From: Phormidium tenue FACHB-1050
Lineage (GTDB): Bacteria; Cyanobacteriota; Cyanobacteriia; Pseudanabaenales; Pseudanabaenaceae
Reading direction: 5' to 3'
DNA length: 64,000 nt
Assembly: GCF_014696925.1 (NCBI RefSeq)
Contig: NZ_JACJQY010000003.1
Location: 1 to 64,000, forward strand
Shown here: one piece after another, positions 34,093-43,443 of the stretch
Position numbering within the stretch: the first letter of the stretch is position 1
Layout: every line of letters starts with the position of its first letter
Program-made: the position numbers and the translations under genes
The notes under the pieces: generated by a model
What the model was told of the DNA's origin: nothing
Databases searched by the model: none
The model's input: only the letters and a program-made list of their open reading frames with translations

Positions 34093-35511
34093 CCTAGCAA
34101 CCCCTTCCTTAATCTCAACTACGAACCCGCGATCGAATCCCTAGCAGACTATCACGATGTTGTTACTGCTGCCGAATTTCCAATGCACAAGTTACGGTGG
34201 CGTAATGATGACATTTTGCCGATACTAGGGCTTGACTCCTCACAGGTAAGCGATGATGACTTTATCGAAGCCTTTGGACATTTTCGTGCTGTGCGTCCAT
34301 TCTTAGCGCTGCGCTATCACGGCTATCAATTTGGTGAATATAACCCCCAACTCGGTGATGGACGTGGCTTTATCTATGGACAAGTACTCGGCATCGATAA
34401 CGAGCTTTATGATTTTGGAACAAAAGGCTCAGGCAGAACTCCTTATTCAAGAACTGCGGATGGTCGGCTTACTCTCAAGGGCGGCGTGCGCGAAATCATT
34501 GCTTCAGAAGCATTGCATCGTATGGGTGTTAAAACTTCCCGTTGTCTCAGTCTTGTCGAAACAGGCGAAGACCTATGGCGCGGTGATGAACCATCGCCAA
34601 CACGCTCATCAGTAATGGTGCGCTTTTCGCGATCGCATATTCGCTTCGGTACATTCGAGCGATTGCGTTGGATTGGACGCGCCGATCTCACTCGCAAATT
34701 ACTAGACCATGTTCTCCAAATTTACTATCCGCAATTTTGGGGGAAAGAGAATCAAGATGGCATTTTTTATTTGGAACTCGTACAAAGAGTAGCCACTCTC
34801 TGCGCTCAATGGATGACAGCAGGCTTTTGTCATGCAGTTCTTAATACTGACAACATGTCAATTACTGGTGAAAGCTTTGATTACGGACCTTTTGCCTTTA
34901 TTCCTAACTATGATCCTAGATTTACGGCGGCTTACTTTGATCATGCAGGACGCTATAGCTATGCCAATCAACCTGCCGCTTGCTATTGGAACTTAGAAAA
35001 GCTGCAAGATCCTCTGAGCATGGTGATGGACAAGGACGATATGCAAGCGTCACTGTTGAAGTTTAAAGACTTCTATCGGGTTGCCTATTGTGAAATGATG
35101 CTGAAGCGTTTGGGCTTTGCTACGCTTTCCGAGCCTGAAACTGAGGATTTAATCGGTGCAACTTTGGAATTATTGTCAGGTGTACAAGCGATCGGCTATA
35201 ACCAGTTCTTCGTGAATTTGCGTCAATCTTTTCAATCTAATTGGCGCGAAGATGCAGGTAATATTTTTGCTGATCACGATTGGCAATTCACCGATGAGCA
35301 ATTACCTCTATTAGAAAAATGGCGCGTTGTTTATCATCAGTTGCTGATCCGCCAACCGATCGCTGAATTAGAAAATATTGCTCAACAACTCCAGCAATCC
35401 AATCCCACCATTATTTTCTTGCGTCCCAAAATCGAAGAAATTTGGGAACGGATTACCGTTGATGATGATTGGCAGCCTCTGTATGATGCGATCGCAAAAT
35501 TAAAAGAATAA
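34084..35511 (+). CDS. selO: Protein adenylyltransferase SelO (YdiU/UPF0061)
   Basis: 475 residues, the usual length for bacterial SelO (E. coli about 478). Motifs: ALRYHGYQFGEYNPQLGDGR, LYDFGTKGSGRTPYSRTADG, LTLKGGVREIIASEALH, SVMVRFSRSHIRFGTFERL, and the metal-binding GFCHAVLNTDNMSITGESFD then YGPFAF. SelO is a pseudokinase-fold enzyme that transfers AMP to Ser/Thr/Tyr of other proteins and is linked to redox stress. No terminal selenocysteine. Its start overlaps the RluA start on the other strand, so the two genes share a tiny divergent promoter region inside each other. Confidence 0.93.
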   Translation: MSHPSNPFLNLNYEPAIESLADYHDVVTAAEFPMHKLRWRNDDILPILGLDSSQVSDDDFIEAFGHFRAVRPFLALRYHGYQFGEYNPQLGDGRGFIYGQVLGIDNELYDFGTKGSGRTPYSRTADGRLTLKGGVREIIASEALHRMGVKTSRCLSLVETGEDLWRGDEPSPTRSSVMVRFSRSHIRFGTFERLRWIGRADLTRKLLDHVLQIYYPQFWGKENQDGIFYLELVQRVATLCAQWMTAGFCHAVLNTDNMSITGESFDYGPFAFIPNYDPRFTAAYFDHAGRYSYANQPAACYWNLEKLQDPLSMVMDKDDMQASLLKFKDFYRVAYCEMMLKRLGFATLSEPETEDLIGATLELLSGVQAIGYNQFFVNLRQSFQSNWREDAGNIFADHDWQFTDEQLPLLEKWRVVYHQLLIRQPIAELENIAQQLQQSNPTIIFLRPKIEEIWERITVDDDWQPLYDAIAKLKE

Positions 35512-35520
35512 TCCCTCACA

Positions 35521-35550
35521 CCTAGCCTCTCTCCCAGTGGGAGAGGGGAA
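35521..35550. repeat. Remnant of the menE-type CCTCTCCCAGTGGGAGAGG repeat
   Basis: CCTAGCCTCTCTCCCAGTGG then GAGAGGGGAACAAG, the same unit as in menE (7334-7465), lies just after the selO stop. It forms a short hairpin that could end the transcript. Confidence 0.7.
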
Positions 35551-35556
35551 CAAGAA

Positions 35557-36279
35557 TTAATAAGACAATCTCTGCTTGAGACTTTCTGCAATCTTTGTTC
35601 CCAAATATTCAGGGATCAAATTTTCGTTTGGTCCCAACAAATACAAAATTAACCTTGTACGCCCGCGCCAAACTAATAAATTGGCATTCACCACCAACAA
35701 ATCCTCCTGCCAAATCGCATTCATCACTTTATAAAATAATCCTGGTTGGCTATCTGCCTCAACTAACAACGCTGGCAAATGAAATACGCGATCGACATAA
35801 AAGTTTGTTTCTACTTTCTTAAGCCCACTGTCGAGATTAAACTCTAGCGCCAACATTTCCTCCACCTCAAAGCGCCCCAGTAGAGTCTCTTTGATCGCTT
35901 TTCGTACATTTTCGGCAGTTTTTTGAGGCAGAGATTTGCCCCCACGCGAAATCACCAGCTTAATAAACACCAGCATCGGCGAATGAATCTGCCCATACAA
36001 ACTGAGGCTATGAATCGTTAAGCCATAAGCCGCTAATACACCAAAAATATCGTTTAACAAAAAAGATTGATTGCGATATGCAAAGTACAGCACACTTTTG
36101 CTGCTTTCAGACTTTAGTTCAATTACAGCTTCCTTCGTTTGATATAGCTGATAAGCCAAACGCAAATTTTGCAGTTGAATGTCACTACTCACAAACTGCT
36201 CGTAAAACTGAGGAAAGCTCATATTGAAGCGTTTCAGTAATTCGATCGTTGAGGTTTTTAGCCCAAACGTCATTGCCAA
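35557..36279 (-). CDS. ACT-domain-like protein
   Basis: 240 residues. Two ACT-like units are suggested, resembling the C-terminal regulatory part of GlnD-type proteins. The first is around residues 60-110 (VLYFAYRNQSFLLNDIFGVLAAYGLTIHSL). The second is around 160-225 (VFHLPALLVEADSQPGLFYKVMNAIWQEDL, NANLLVWRGRTRLILYLLGP). No nucleotidyltransferase or HD domain. Likely a cytosolic ligand-sensing protein; ligand unknown. It may begin at either of two Met codons (36279 or 36273). Confidence 0.65.
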   Translation of the reverse strand: MAMTFGLKTSTIELLKRFNMSFPQFYEQFVSSDIQLQNLRLAYQLYQTKEAVIELKSESSKSVLYFAYRNQSFLLNDIFGVLAAYGLTIHSLSLYGQIHSPMLVFIKLVISRGGKSLPQKTAENVRKAIKETLLGRFEVEEMLALEFNLDSGLKKVETNFYVDRVFHLPALLVEADSQPGLFYKVMNAIWQEDLLVVNANLLVWRGRTRLILYLLGPNENLIPEYLGTKIAESLKQRLSY

Positions 36280-36527
36280 CCTCCCGATCGCTTACAATCG
36301 CCTGTCATTGTCCAGAATATTTCCCAAGATATCAACACACCTATTGATTTTGGTGCAGTTACCAATATTAGAGCCCTATAACTGTGAAATAGCGCGATCA
36401 GATTTAACATTGCTTGGTTCAGGAGTTAAAAAAGTAAAAGCTAATATTGGTGGCTCAGTTACAAGGCAGCAATGATGGCATAATTCTACCAATATAGAGA
36501 CAAGACTGGATAAAAGCTCCTAGCATT

Positions 36528-36642
36528 TATAGCTGTCGCCAGTCTTGTTAGGATACAAACCCAAGGAGTGAGTTGCGGCGCTTCGCGCCGCAACTCACTC
36601 CTTGGGTTTTGATTTGTCCTAATACAAATGGCGACAGCTATA
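36528..36642. mobile_element. Family A element, complete copy, unique stem
   Basis: Ends TATAGCTGTCGCC and GGCGACAGCTATA. The core 36557-36609 has perfect 25-base arms (AAACCCAAGGAGTGAGTTGC...) around TTC. The arms differ at many positions from the copies at 52773 and 61538, yet pair perfectly. The flanks leave a TA on each side, as expected for a TA target duplication. The rest of 36280-36779 has only short broken frames I cannot assign. Confidence 0.85.
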
Positions 36643-36779
36643 AATAACAGCATTTTAGTATTTGCGACAGCATTTTAGTATTTGCGATCGCGTGATTTCA
36701 ACAAAAGCAGATACAATACAAAAGCGTTTAGTATGTCTGTAACAAGTAGGGCGATCGCTGCTATATAAAAATTAGGCAA

Positions 36780-37277
36780 ATGGGGTTCTGGAAAAGCTTA
36801 TTTGGTTCTGACACCCTAGAACCGACAAAAAAAACAAAACTTCGCCAAGTGCCAAACCAAAGCGGACAGATTTTCTTTAGCACCGAAAAAGATCTTGATC
36901 TCTACGAACTAGAAGAATTATGCGACTCTGTAGGTTGGGCGAGGCGACCGATTCGTAAAGTCCGCATTGCCTTACAGCATAGCTTTGTCGTTCTCTCCAT
37001 GTGGGAACATCGTGGCGGCTTTCGGCGTTTAATTGGCTTTGCTCGCGCTACTTCTGACCATGCTTTTAATGCGACATTGTGGGATGTGGTAATTCACCCC
37101 GATTTTCAGGGAAAGGGTTTGGGTAAAGCAATGATGGAAGAAATGATCCGCGAGTTACGCAAATCCGACATTAGTAATATCAGTCTGTTTGCCGATGCCC
37201 ATGTGGTCGAGTTTTACAATCAGCTAGGTTTCAACGCCGATCCCGAAGGCATTAAAGGTATGTTTTGGTATCCATAA
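36780..37277 (+). CDS. GNAT-family N-acetyltransferase (Ycf52-like)
   Basis: 165 residues. GNAT fold with the acetyl-CoA pyrophosphate loop in [20 protein letters not shown] (Q/R-x-x-G-x-G/A pattern QGKGLG). It is followed by [18 protein letters not shown], the usual last strand and helix. The N-terminal [16 protein letters not shown] segment is typical of plastid Ycf52/NSI-like and cyanobacterial relatives. In plants the homologues acetylate lysines and N-termini of chloroplast proteins. The substrate here is unknown. Confidence 0.87.
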   Translation: MGFWKSLFGSDTLEPTKKTKLRQVPNQSGQIFFSTEKDLDLYELEELCDSVGWARRPIRKVRIALQHSFVVLSMWEHRGGFRRLIGFARATSDHAFNATLWDVVIHPDFQGKGLGKAMMEEMIRELRKSDISNISLFADAHVVEFYNQLGFNADPEGIKGMFWYP

Positions 37278-37278
37278 G

Positions 37279-37313
37279 AAACAAGATATAGAGCAAAGCT
37301 CTATATCTTGTTT
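37279..37313 (+). terminator. Terminator after the GNAT gene
   Basis: AAACAAGATATAGAGC-AAA-complement starting at the stop codon, ending in TTTT. Confidence 0.85.
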
Positions 37314-37376
37314 TAGATTGCCTAATTCTGTGCTAGTCTAGAAAAGCTTAATTTTTGATTTTTTATAGCTAAGACT

Positions 37377-37613
37377 ATGCCTAAAGCTGGAATTCACCCA
37401 ACGTGGTATCCCGAAGCAAAAGTAATTTGCAACGGTGAAGTGGTAGCAACCATTGGTTCTACACATCCTGAGATTAATGTTGATGTATGGTCGGGCAATC
37501 ACCCCTTCTACACAGGCACACAAAAGATTATCGATACCGAAGGTCGCGTAGAACGCTTCTTACGTAAGTACGGCATGTTTGACGAAAACGCTGCTGTGGA
37601 AAATCAGGTATAG
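37377..37613 (+). CDS. rpmE: 50S ribosomal protein L31
   Basis: 78 residues: MPKAGIHPTWYPEAKVICNG, then TIGSTHPEINVDVWSGNHPF and YTGTQKIIDTEGRVERFLRK. The CxxC zinc ligands of the C+ form are missing (only one Cys remains), so this is the zinc-free form. It is followed by a small hairpin (37616) and prfA, the usual rpmE-prfA order in cyanobacteria. Confidence 0.95.
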   Translation: MPKAGIHPTWYPEAKVICNGEVVATIGSTHPEINVDVWSGNHPFYTGTQKIIDTEGRVERFLRKYGMFDENAAVENQV

Positions 37614-37615
37614 CC

Positions 37616-37640
37616 AACCTTGAATTAATTCAAGGTTTCT
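37616..37640 (+). terminator. Small hairpin between rpmE and prfA
   Basis: AACCTTGAATTAATTCAAGG followed by a T-rich TTTCTTTCT run. Probably a weak terminator or attenuator. Confidence 0.6.
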
Positions 37641-37689
37641 TTCTGGCTTACTATAACTTTTCACTTTCTTTTGCGGTAACTCAAATTCC

Positions 37690-38796
37690 ATGCCTGCTGC
37701 TTACTTAATCAAAAAGCTCGAATCTGTTGAACAAACCTTCAATGAACTGACTCGTCGGATGGGTGATCCTGACGTGGCGACCGATCACGGCGAGTTTCAG
37801 CGCATTGCTAAGGTGCGGGCTTCGTTGGAAGAGACAGTGCTGACTTACGAGACTTTTCGTAAGGCGGAGCAAGATTATAAAGAGTCGCAAGAAATCCTGA
37901 AGGAGTCTAACGACCCTGATCTCAAGGAAATGGCGGCTCTAGAGGTCGAAGAATTATCGACAAAGCTAGAAGATCTTGAAAAGAAGTTACAGGTTCTACT
38001 GCTGCCCCAAGATCCTAATGATGACAAGAACATCATGTTGGAAATTCGTGCGGGTACAGGTGGCGATGAGGCTGGAATCTGGGCTGGAGACTTGGTGCGG
38101 CTATATACGCGCTATGCCGAGCGTCAAGGCTGGCGGGTGAAGATGGTCAGTGAGACTTTGGCAGAAATGGGTGGCTTTAAGGAAGCAATCATTGAAGTTC
38201 AGGGCGATCGCGTTTATAGCAAACTCAAATTTGAGTCAGGAGTGCATCGCGTGCAGCGTGTTCCTGCTACCGAATCACAGGGGCGAGTGCATACATCAAC
38301 GGCGACAGTGGCAATTATGCCTGAAGTTGATGAAGTGGAAATTCACATCGACCCCAAGGATATTGAAATGTCCACCGCAAGATCAGGCGGTGCTGGTGGT
38401 CAAAACGTTAACAAGGTTGAGACTGCTGCTGACTTATTTCACAAACCGACGGGGATCAGAATTTTTTGTACAGAGGAGCGTTCGCAGCTCCAAAACAAAG
38501 AGCGAGCCATGCAGATCTTACGGGCTAAGCTCTATGAAATAAAGTTGCGCGAACAGCAAGCTGAGATTACGTCGATGCGGCGATCTCAGGTGGGTACTGG
38601 TTCGCGATCTGAAAAAATTCGGACTTATAATTACAAAGACAGTCGCCTCACCGAGCATCGTTTGGGTCAGAACTTTACTTTGCCACCAATTTTAGAAGGG
38701 GATCTAGAGGAAGTAATCCAAAGCTGCATTTCTAAGGATCAACAAGAACGTTTACAGGAATTAGCGATCGCCACTGGGGATGATCTCGTCTCATAA
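37690..38796 (+). CDS. prfA: Peptide chain release factor 1
   Basis: 368 residues. The stop-codon-reading tripeptide is PAT (residues 192-194, in [12 protein letters not shown]), which marks RF1 (UAA/UAG) rather than RF2 (SPF). The peptidyl-tRNA hydrolysis loop GGQ is at residues 236-238 ([11 protein letters not shown]). No frameshift site, consistent with RF1. The GGQ glutamine would be methylated by PrmC. Located right after rpmE. Confidence 0.96.
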   Translation: MPAAYLIKKLESVEQTFNELTRRMGDPDVATDHGEFQRIAKVRASLEETVLTYETFRKAEQDYKESQEILKESNDPDLKEMAALEVEELSTKLEDLEKKLQVLLLPQDPNDDKNIMLEIRAGTGGDEAGIWAGDLVRLYTRYAERQGWRVKMVSETLAEMGGFKEAIIEVQGDRVYSKLKFESGVHRVQRVPATESQGRVHTSTATVAIMPEVDEVEIHIDPKDIEMSTARSGGAGGQNVNKVETAADLFHKPTGIRIFCTEERSQLQNKERAMQILRAKLYEIKLREQQAEITSMRRSQVGTGSRSEKIRTYNYKDSRLTEHRLGQNFTLPPILEGDLEEVIQSCISKDQQERLQELAIATGDDLVS

Positions 38797-38813
38797 AATT
38801 AGAATAATTTAGG

Positions 38814-38848
38814 TAAGTAAAGGGGGCGCGAAGCGCCCCCTTTACTTA
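38814..38848 (+). terminator. Terminator-like hairpin with GCGAAGC apex
   Basis: TAAGTAAAGGGGGCGC-GAA-complement, 18 bases after the prfA stop. The apex is the same as in family A hairpins, but the element lacks the AAACCC stem and the TATAGC ends. Confidence 0.75.
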
Positions 38849-38893
38849 ATTGTTTTTGTAGGCTGAACGACCTTGTATAGCTAAAATATAATC

Positions 38894-40393
38894 ATGCAAG
38901 TTCGTCAGAGTGTCACCTATAGCAGCATCGATTCTAAATCTCTGCACGATTGGATTGTTAAAGCGATCGCTAAAGCACAGATCACAGGATCACCGATCTT
39001 ATTGAGTTACTCTCAAAATTGGGAGTGCTTTAATCCTTTATTGTTGTTGGCGAGTAAATCCGAAGCTCAGCAACCCAAATTTTACTGGGAACAACCAAAT
39101 GCAGACTTAGTACTAGCGGCGGCAGGTTCAGTTGCCGAGGTGTCAGTTCCCAACCATGACTTGAGCGATCGCTTTGATTGTGCCAAAAAATTTATCAAAG
39201 CCCATTTAACTAACGCGATCATCGCCAAGAATTCCAATTTTGCAACTACAGAATCTCCGATTTCCATACATATTTTTGGGGCTTTTTCGTTTTATCGCAA
39301 TGGAAGTGATGCGAGTGACTATCTGGATTTAGCAGAAACCAATGATTATCAACCAGTGATCGAGTTTCCGACTTTACTCTTTTTTATTCCGCGTTGGATG
39401 GTGCGTCACAAGGAGCAAAATTGTACCTTAACCCTCAATCATTACATCCAGCCTTGGGATAAGCCCGATGAAGTACTAGAAAGCATTGAGGTTTTGAGAT
39501 CGCATTTACAAGAAAGCTCTCATTACGAAGCCCCAACAGTCCATGAGGTGAGCAAAATTGTCGAGGTTCAAGGTCAACAAATCTGGACAGAGATCGTCGA
39601 ACGCGCCTTGGCTTTAATTCATCAAGGACATTTTGAGAAAGTAGTATTGGCTAGAGCGTTGGATGTGTTAGCCGATCGCAATTTTGATCCGTTTCAGGTA
39701 CTGCATGTTTTACGGTGTGAATATCCTGAATGCATTTCCTTTTTATTAGATTATGGCGTGGGCAAGACCTTTTTGGGTGCGACTCCTGAAGTGGTGTTGC
39801 AATTTAAAGCTCAAAGCGATCGCCTTTGGTTACGCAGTGATGCAGTGGCAGGTTCGATCGAGCGTGGCAAAACTGTTCAAGAGGATCTGATGCTGGGCGA
39901 TCGCTTGCTCAATAGCGAGAAAGATATGCGCGAGCATCAGATTGTAATTCGTTCGATCTGCGATCGCTTGCAAAGTATGGGCGCAGCGATCGATCCCCAA
40001 TCAGAGACTAGTTTGCTAAGGCTTTCTAATGTGCAGCATTTATATACGCCGATTACTGCTCAAATTGACGATCCTGATTGGTTGATTGCCCTTGATATTT
40101 TGCAGCAGTTACATCCAACCGCCGCAGTTGGTGGCGAGCCAAGGGATCGTGCAGTTTGTTTCATGCAGCAATGGGAAGCCTGCGATCGCGGTTGGTATGC
40201 TGCGCCCATCGGTTGGCTAAATGGTGATGGCGAAGGGACTTTTGGTGTGGGGATTAGGGCTGGATATATTCAAGGCGATCGGGCGAGGATTTTTGCTGGT
40301 GCAGGGATTGTGGCAAATTCTCAGGTTGAAAATGAACAAAGCGAAACCACGATTAAGTTTGCGGCTCTGTTAAAAGCTTTAGGCGCAATGTAA
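38894..40393 (+). CDS. menF: Isochorismate synthase
   Basis: 499 residues of the chorismate-binding family. The C-terminal catalytic domain contains VVLARALDVLADRNFDPF, FLGATPEVVLQF, SDAVAGSIERGKTVQEDLML, LQQLHPTAAVGGEPRDRA, EGTFGVGIRAGYI and FAGAGIVANSQVENEQSETT. The GAGIVANS...E..ET pattern is that of isochorismate synthase and related enzymes. It converts chorismate to isochorismate, the first step to phylloquinone, the cofactor of photosystem I. MenE, two steps further on, is encoded at 6293-7861. Confidence 0.9.
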   Translation: MQVRQSVTYSSIDSKSLHDWIVKAIAKAQITGSPILLSYSQNWECFNPLLLLASKSEAQQPKFYWEQPNADLVLAAAGSVAEVSVPNHDLSDRFDCAKKFIKAHLTNAIIAKNSNFATTESPISIHIFGAFSFYRNGSDASDYLDLAETNDYQPVIEFPTLLFFIPRWMVRHKEQNCTLTLNHYIQPWDKPDEVLESIEVLRSHLQESSHYEAPTVHEVSKIVEVQGQQIWTEIVERALALIHQGHFEKVVLARALDVLADRNFDPFQVLHVLRCEYPECISFLLDYGVGKTFLGATPEVVLQFKAQSDRLWLRSDAVAGSIERGKTVQEDLMLGDRLLNSEKDMREHQIVIRSICDRLQSMGAAIDPQSETSLLRLSNVQHLYTPITAQIDDPDWLIALDILQQLHPTAAVGGEPRDRAVCFMQQWEACDRGWYAAPIGWLNGDGEGTFGVGIRAGYIQGDRARIFAGAGIVANSQVENEQSETTIKFAALLKALGAM

Positions 40394-40489
40394 TTTACAT
40401 TCTGACTTATGGCGATTGGGCTATATCATCGACCGTTTTCCATGCTGGATGGAGTTACTATTGTCGCGTTGTTTTCATTCTCTCACGCT

Positions 40490-40552
40490 TTAACTGACCA
40501 GTGCCACATAGCGCTTACTAAGATTTTCGACCCGAATTGCAGGATCCGTCAT
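40490..40552 (-). pseudogene. 5' remnant of an ABC-transporter ATP-binding gene
   Basis: On the minus strand, ATG 40552 reads MTDPAIRVENLSKRYV and then stops at 40490. This is the characteristic N-terminus of polysaccharide-export type ABC ATPases ('...IRVENLSKRY'). Nearby in another frame is GTGQLKRERMKTTRQ, which could be the frame-shifted continuation. No Walker A follows, so only a stub remains. It lies in the 340-base gap between menF and the HTH gene. The assignment is by sequence memory and moderate. Confidence 0.45.
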
Positions 40553-40735
40553 ATTTTAACTCTACCCAGAATGGAATATCTAGTTTACTAGGCTTGAAAT
40601 TTTAATTTACTTTGTGGATTTACACTTTCACCAAATAGTTTTGCAAATAGTTTACTTATTAAAACTCTAACGCCTACGCTCAAGCGTTAAGATATTGATT
40701 GGTTCGTAGATGCGGTTTCGGGGTATCCCAAATCA

Positions 40736-41596
40736 ATGGCTGTTAAACTTGCGCTGGATGATAAACAAGAAATACTTCGCCTCTATCGTGAGTCTGATGC
40801 GACCACGACCCAGTTGGCGAAGCAGTTTGGCATTAGTACGAGTACGGTCTTGCGACTGCTACAAGAGCTAATTCCTACTGAGGAGTATCGACAATTGGTA
40901 GGTCAAAAAAAGGCTGAAGGAAAAAGAGGATCGCGGATCAATTATGATATAGGCGGTTTTCAGGTAAATCAGCTTGCTTTGATTCCTGACGATTTGCCAC
41001 TAACTCCTGAAGCTAGTAACCATGATTGTGAACCAAATTTTGACCAAGGTGATGAAACGGCGATCGCGATGGATGAAAATCTAGATGAAACCCTGAATAT
41101 TGAAGGAAGCGACCTTGATGACGAAGATCTAGAGGACGATGAAGACGAAGATGAAGATGACTTGGTTGATGAAGATAATCTTGATCTAGATGAAGATGAG
41201 CTAGATCAAGACTTCACCGATGAAGATGATGCTGATTCTGGCTTACCAATGTTTGCCGACCTCAGTGGTGGTCATAGTATTGGCGATCGCCTTGAAATCT
41301 TGCCCTTAGACAGAGCTGATTTACCTTTAATTTGCTATATCGTCGTCGATCGCATTGCCGAAATTATTACTCGCCCCCTCAAGGACTTTAAAGACCTCGG
41401 TGCAATTCCACCTGAGGAGTCACTGTCAAAAACAATTCCAATTTTTGATAATCATCGGGTAGCAAGACGGTTTTCTCATCACAATCAGCGTGTGATTAAG
41501 TTTCCTAGCGATTTGATTCATATTACCCGTCCTAAACTTGTCCAAAAGGGTATTACCCGCATTCTGTTTAGCGGACAGGTATACACATTAAATTAG
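40736..41596 (+). CDS. Helix-turn-helix protein with acidic linker
   Basis: 286 residues. The N-terminal helix-turn-helix (KQEILRLYRESDATTTQLAK, QFGISTSTVLRLLQELI) resembles resolvase/transposase-type or Sigma70 region 4-like HTHs. The central region, about residues 105-170, is extremely acidic (Asp/Glu runs). The C-terminal domain is compact and unknown (LEILPLDRADLPLICYIVVD, VIKFPSDLIHITRPKLVQKG). Such proteins are conserved in cyanobacteria, but the function is not known to me. DNA binding is inferred from the HTH only. Confidence 0.65.
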   Translation: MAVKLALDDKQEILRLYRESDATTTQLAKQFGISTSTVLRLLQELIPTEEYRQLVGQKKAEGKRGSRINYDIGGFQVNQLALIPDDLPLTPEASNHDCEPNFDQGDETAIAMDENLDETLNIEGSDLDDEDLEDDEDEDEDDLVDEDNLDLDEDELDQDFTDEDDADSGLPMFADLSGGHSIGDRLEILPLDRADLPLICYIVVDRIAEIITRPLKDFKDLGAIPPEESLSKTIPIFDNHRVARRFSHHNQRVIKFPSDLIHITRPKLVQKGITRILFSGQVYTLN

Positions 41597-41606
41597 AAGA
41601 TATAAC

Positions 41607-41633
41607 TATGCACCGCGCTTTGCGCGGTGCATA
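41607..41633 (+). terminator. Short hairpin after the HTH gene
   Basis: TATGCACCGCGC-TTT-GCGCGGTGCATA begins 11 bases after the stop codon. There is no T-run. It lies 29 bases before the next gene's GTG start, so it could also affect translation of that gene. Confidence 0.5.
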
Positions 41634-41661
41634 ATTCCCAGTTGAGCAAAAGACAAATATT

Positions 41662-42501
41662 GTGTTGACTCTTTCCCCAGCGCGGCAAAAGTTTTGGCAA
41701 ATTGCCCATACACCAGATCAGGACATGTCGATTGACCATTTGCTCGAAGGAGCATTGGCGATCGCATGGGAAGAATATCCGCGTATGGATCTCGGACATT
41801 ATCGAGAAATTTTTGATCGCATGGTTGCGGATCTGCAACCACGAATTGCCAAAATGCATTACCCACTCAAGGTGGTGCAGGAAATTAATCAATATTTATT
41901 TGCCGAACAAGGTTTCTGCGGCAATGACAGCGATTATTACAATCCCCGTAATAGTTTCATCACTGATGTTTTAGAGCGTCGTTTAGGTATTCCTCTGTCG
42001 CTATCACTGGTTTATATGGTGATTTGCGATCGCCTTGGATTTCCGATGGATGGAATTAGTTTCCCAGCCCATTTTATTATTCGTCCTCGTCATCCTGATC
42101 TAGAGATTTTCATTGATCCCTACAATAAGGGCGAAATTTTATTTCCTGAAGACTGTGCCGCTAAGTTGACACAGCTATATGGCTATGAGATCCCGCTTCA
42201 GCCTGAATATCTCGAACCTGTTAGTATGCGGCGCATTTTAGATCGGTTACTCACCAATCTCAAACTGATCTACCTCCGCCGCCGTGAGCCAGACAAAGCC
42301 TTAGCTGCCATTGAGCGATCGCTGATGCTCAATCCTGATGTACCAACCCAATGGCGCGATCGCGGTTTAATTTGCTATCAACTTGATCGCTATACCGAAG
42401 CAAGGATTGATCTGGAAAACTATTTGCAAAGTGTCCCCTATGCAGAGGATGGTCGGGTGATTTTACAATTAATTGAAGAAATCAAACCTAAGACTTTGTG
42501 A
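41662..42501 (+). CDS. SirB1-family protein (transglutaminase-like plus TPR)
   Basis: 279 residues starting at GTG 41662. The SirB1 N-terminal domain is clear (EINQYLFAEQGFCGNDSDYY, NPRNSFITDVLERRLGIPLS, LVYMVICDRLGFPMDGISFP, AHFIIRP). Two C-terminal helical repeats (PDKALAAIERSLMLNPDVPT) are TPR-like. The family has a transglutaminase-like fold. Its role is not settled. Located 65 bases after the HTH gene, same strand, possibly co-transcribed. Confidence 0.82.
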   Translation: MLTLSPARQKFWQIAHTPDQDMSIDHLLEGALAIAWEEYPRMDLGHYREIFDRMVADLQPRIAKMHYPLKVVQEINQYLFAEQGFCGNDSDYYNPRNSFITDVLERRLGIPLSLSLVYMVICDRLGFPMDGISFPAHFIIRPRHPDLEIFIDPYNKGEILFPEDCAAKLTQLYGYEIPLQPEYLEPVSMRRILDRLLTNLKLIYLRRREPDKALAAIERSLMLNPDVPTQWRDRGLICYQLDRYTEARIDLENYLQSVPYAEDGRVILQLIEEIKPKTL

Positions 42502-42518
42502 TGTGAATAAATCTCGCC

Positions 42519-43415
42519 TCATAAAGTTTTGAGCATTATGGCTAGTTTTTCTTTGGCTTGCCAACTAGCGTAAGCACTATAAACACAGCGATCACCCACA
42601 CTGACAAACACATGCATAACCTGCAAAGCATTTGTCCAAACCCAGAGTTTTGTCCCTTCTAAACCAGTTTGAATTAACTTCGCCTTGGCAAAATTTTGAT
42701 TGTCAGTTTCGGTGAGATCAAGCGATCGCAGTTTAGAAATTAACTGTGATGTAGGGTCAGTTGAGTTCGGTGCAATTATAGGATTTTCCCAAAACTGACG
42801 TACAGCATCAGCAACTCTCGGATGATTTTTCAGAGGGGCATGGCGAATATTTTCTAAACGCACAAAACTAGCATGGGCAAACTGGGAACACCCCACAGGC
42901 ACTGTGCCATCGGTATGATGACCAATATCACCAACAATAGAAAGCGTCGGAATTTTTGAGGCGATCGCTTCGGCATTGGGGCGACGATTTGTACCAAGGT
43001 CACGCGCCATCAAGGGAAACCAACGGAATGGATCAAATAATCTGCCGAGATCGGAGCCGCCGATGGGTGATGCGACTAGACATAGGCTATGGACTTTGGG
43101 CAACCATTCAGGATGGCGATCTAAAACCTCTAGCCAAATTAGCCCACCCATCGAATGGGCGACAATGCGCCATGGTAATTGTGGATGTGTGGAGATCGCC
43201 TCTAGGGCGACTTTTTCAACCTTATTAATTAATGGGGCGATCTCTAGCCAAGTATTGATCCAGCCTAGATCTGGGGTATAGGTAACGGTGTTTGCGTTTG
43301 CAAGCGATCGGGCTAATTGAGCAATGTCATGGTAAGTATCCGCCCAGCCATGCTGTGCAAACAAGATAAAGTCTTTCTCTTCCTGTGAGTTTTGCGGCGG
43401 TAAATTGCTAGGCAT
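42519..43415 (-). CDS. Alpha/beta hydrolase
   Basis: 298 residues from ATG 43415. The frame stays open upstream to 43469 only because it runs toward palindrome 43444. The nucleophile elbow is VAHSMGGLIW (Ser in HSMGG). The N-terminal segment IDLFAQHGWADTY-like (FILFAQHGWADTYHDIAQLA) forms the oxyanion side. The acid and His are probably in LSIVGDIGHHTDG and IRHAPLKNHPRV. Similar to PGAP1-like or lipase-type hydrolases. Substrate unknown. Confidence 0.75.
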   Translation of the reverse strand: MPSNLPPQNSQEEKDFILFAQHGWADTYHDIAQLARSLANANTVTYTPDLGWINTWLEIAPLINKVEKVALEAISTHPQLPWRIVAHSMGGLIWLEVLDRHPEWLPKVHSLCLVASPIGGSDLGRLFDPFRWFPLMARDLGTNRRPNAEAIASKIPTLSIVGDIGHHTDGTVPVGCSQFAHASFVRLENIRHAPLKNHPRVADAVRQFWENPIIAPNSTDPTSQLISKLRSLDLTETDNQNFAKAKLIQTGLEGTKLWVWTNALQVMHVFVSVGDRCVYSAYASWQAKEKLAIMLKTL

Positions 43416-43443
43416 AGGTAGATCAACATAGTGAATTACAAAA

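Noticed and set aside
36224-36475. 83-codon frame ending in LTLLGSGVKKVKANIGGS
   Set aside because: Begins inside the divergent ACT gene and has no recognisable domain; at most an eroded fragment I cannot identify.
38814-38848. Hairpin after prfA as a full family A element
   Set aside because: It has the apex but neither the AAACCC stem start nor TATAGC ends, so it is listed as a terminator-like hairpin.
40409-40591. 60-codon plus-strand frame
   Set aside because: Overlaps the ABC ATPase remnant read on the other strand and shows no family resemblance.
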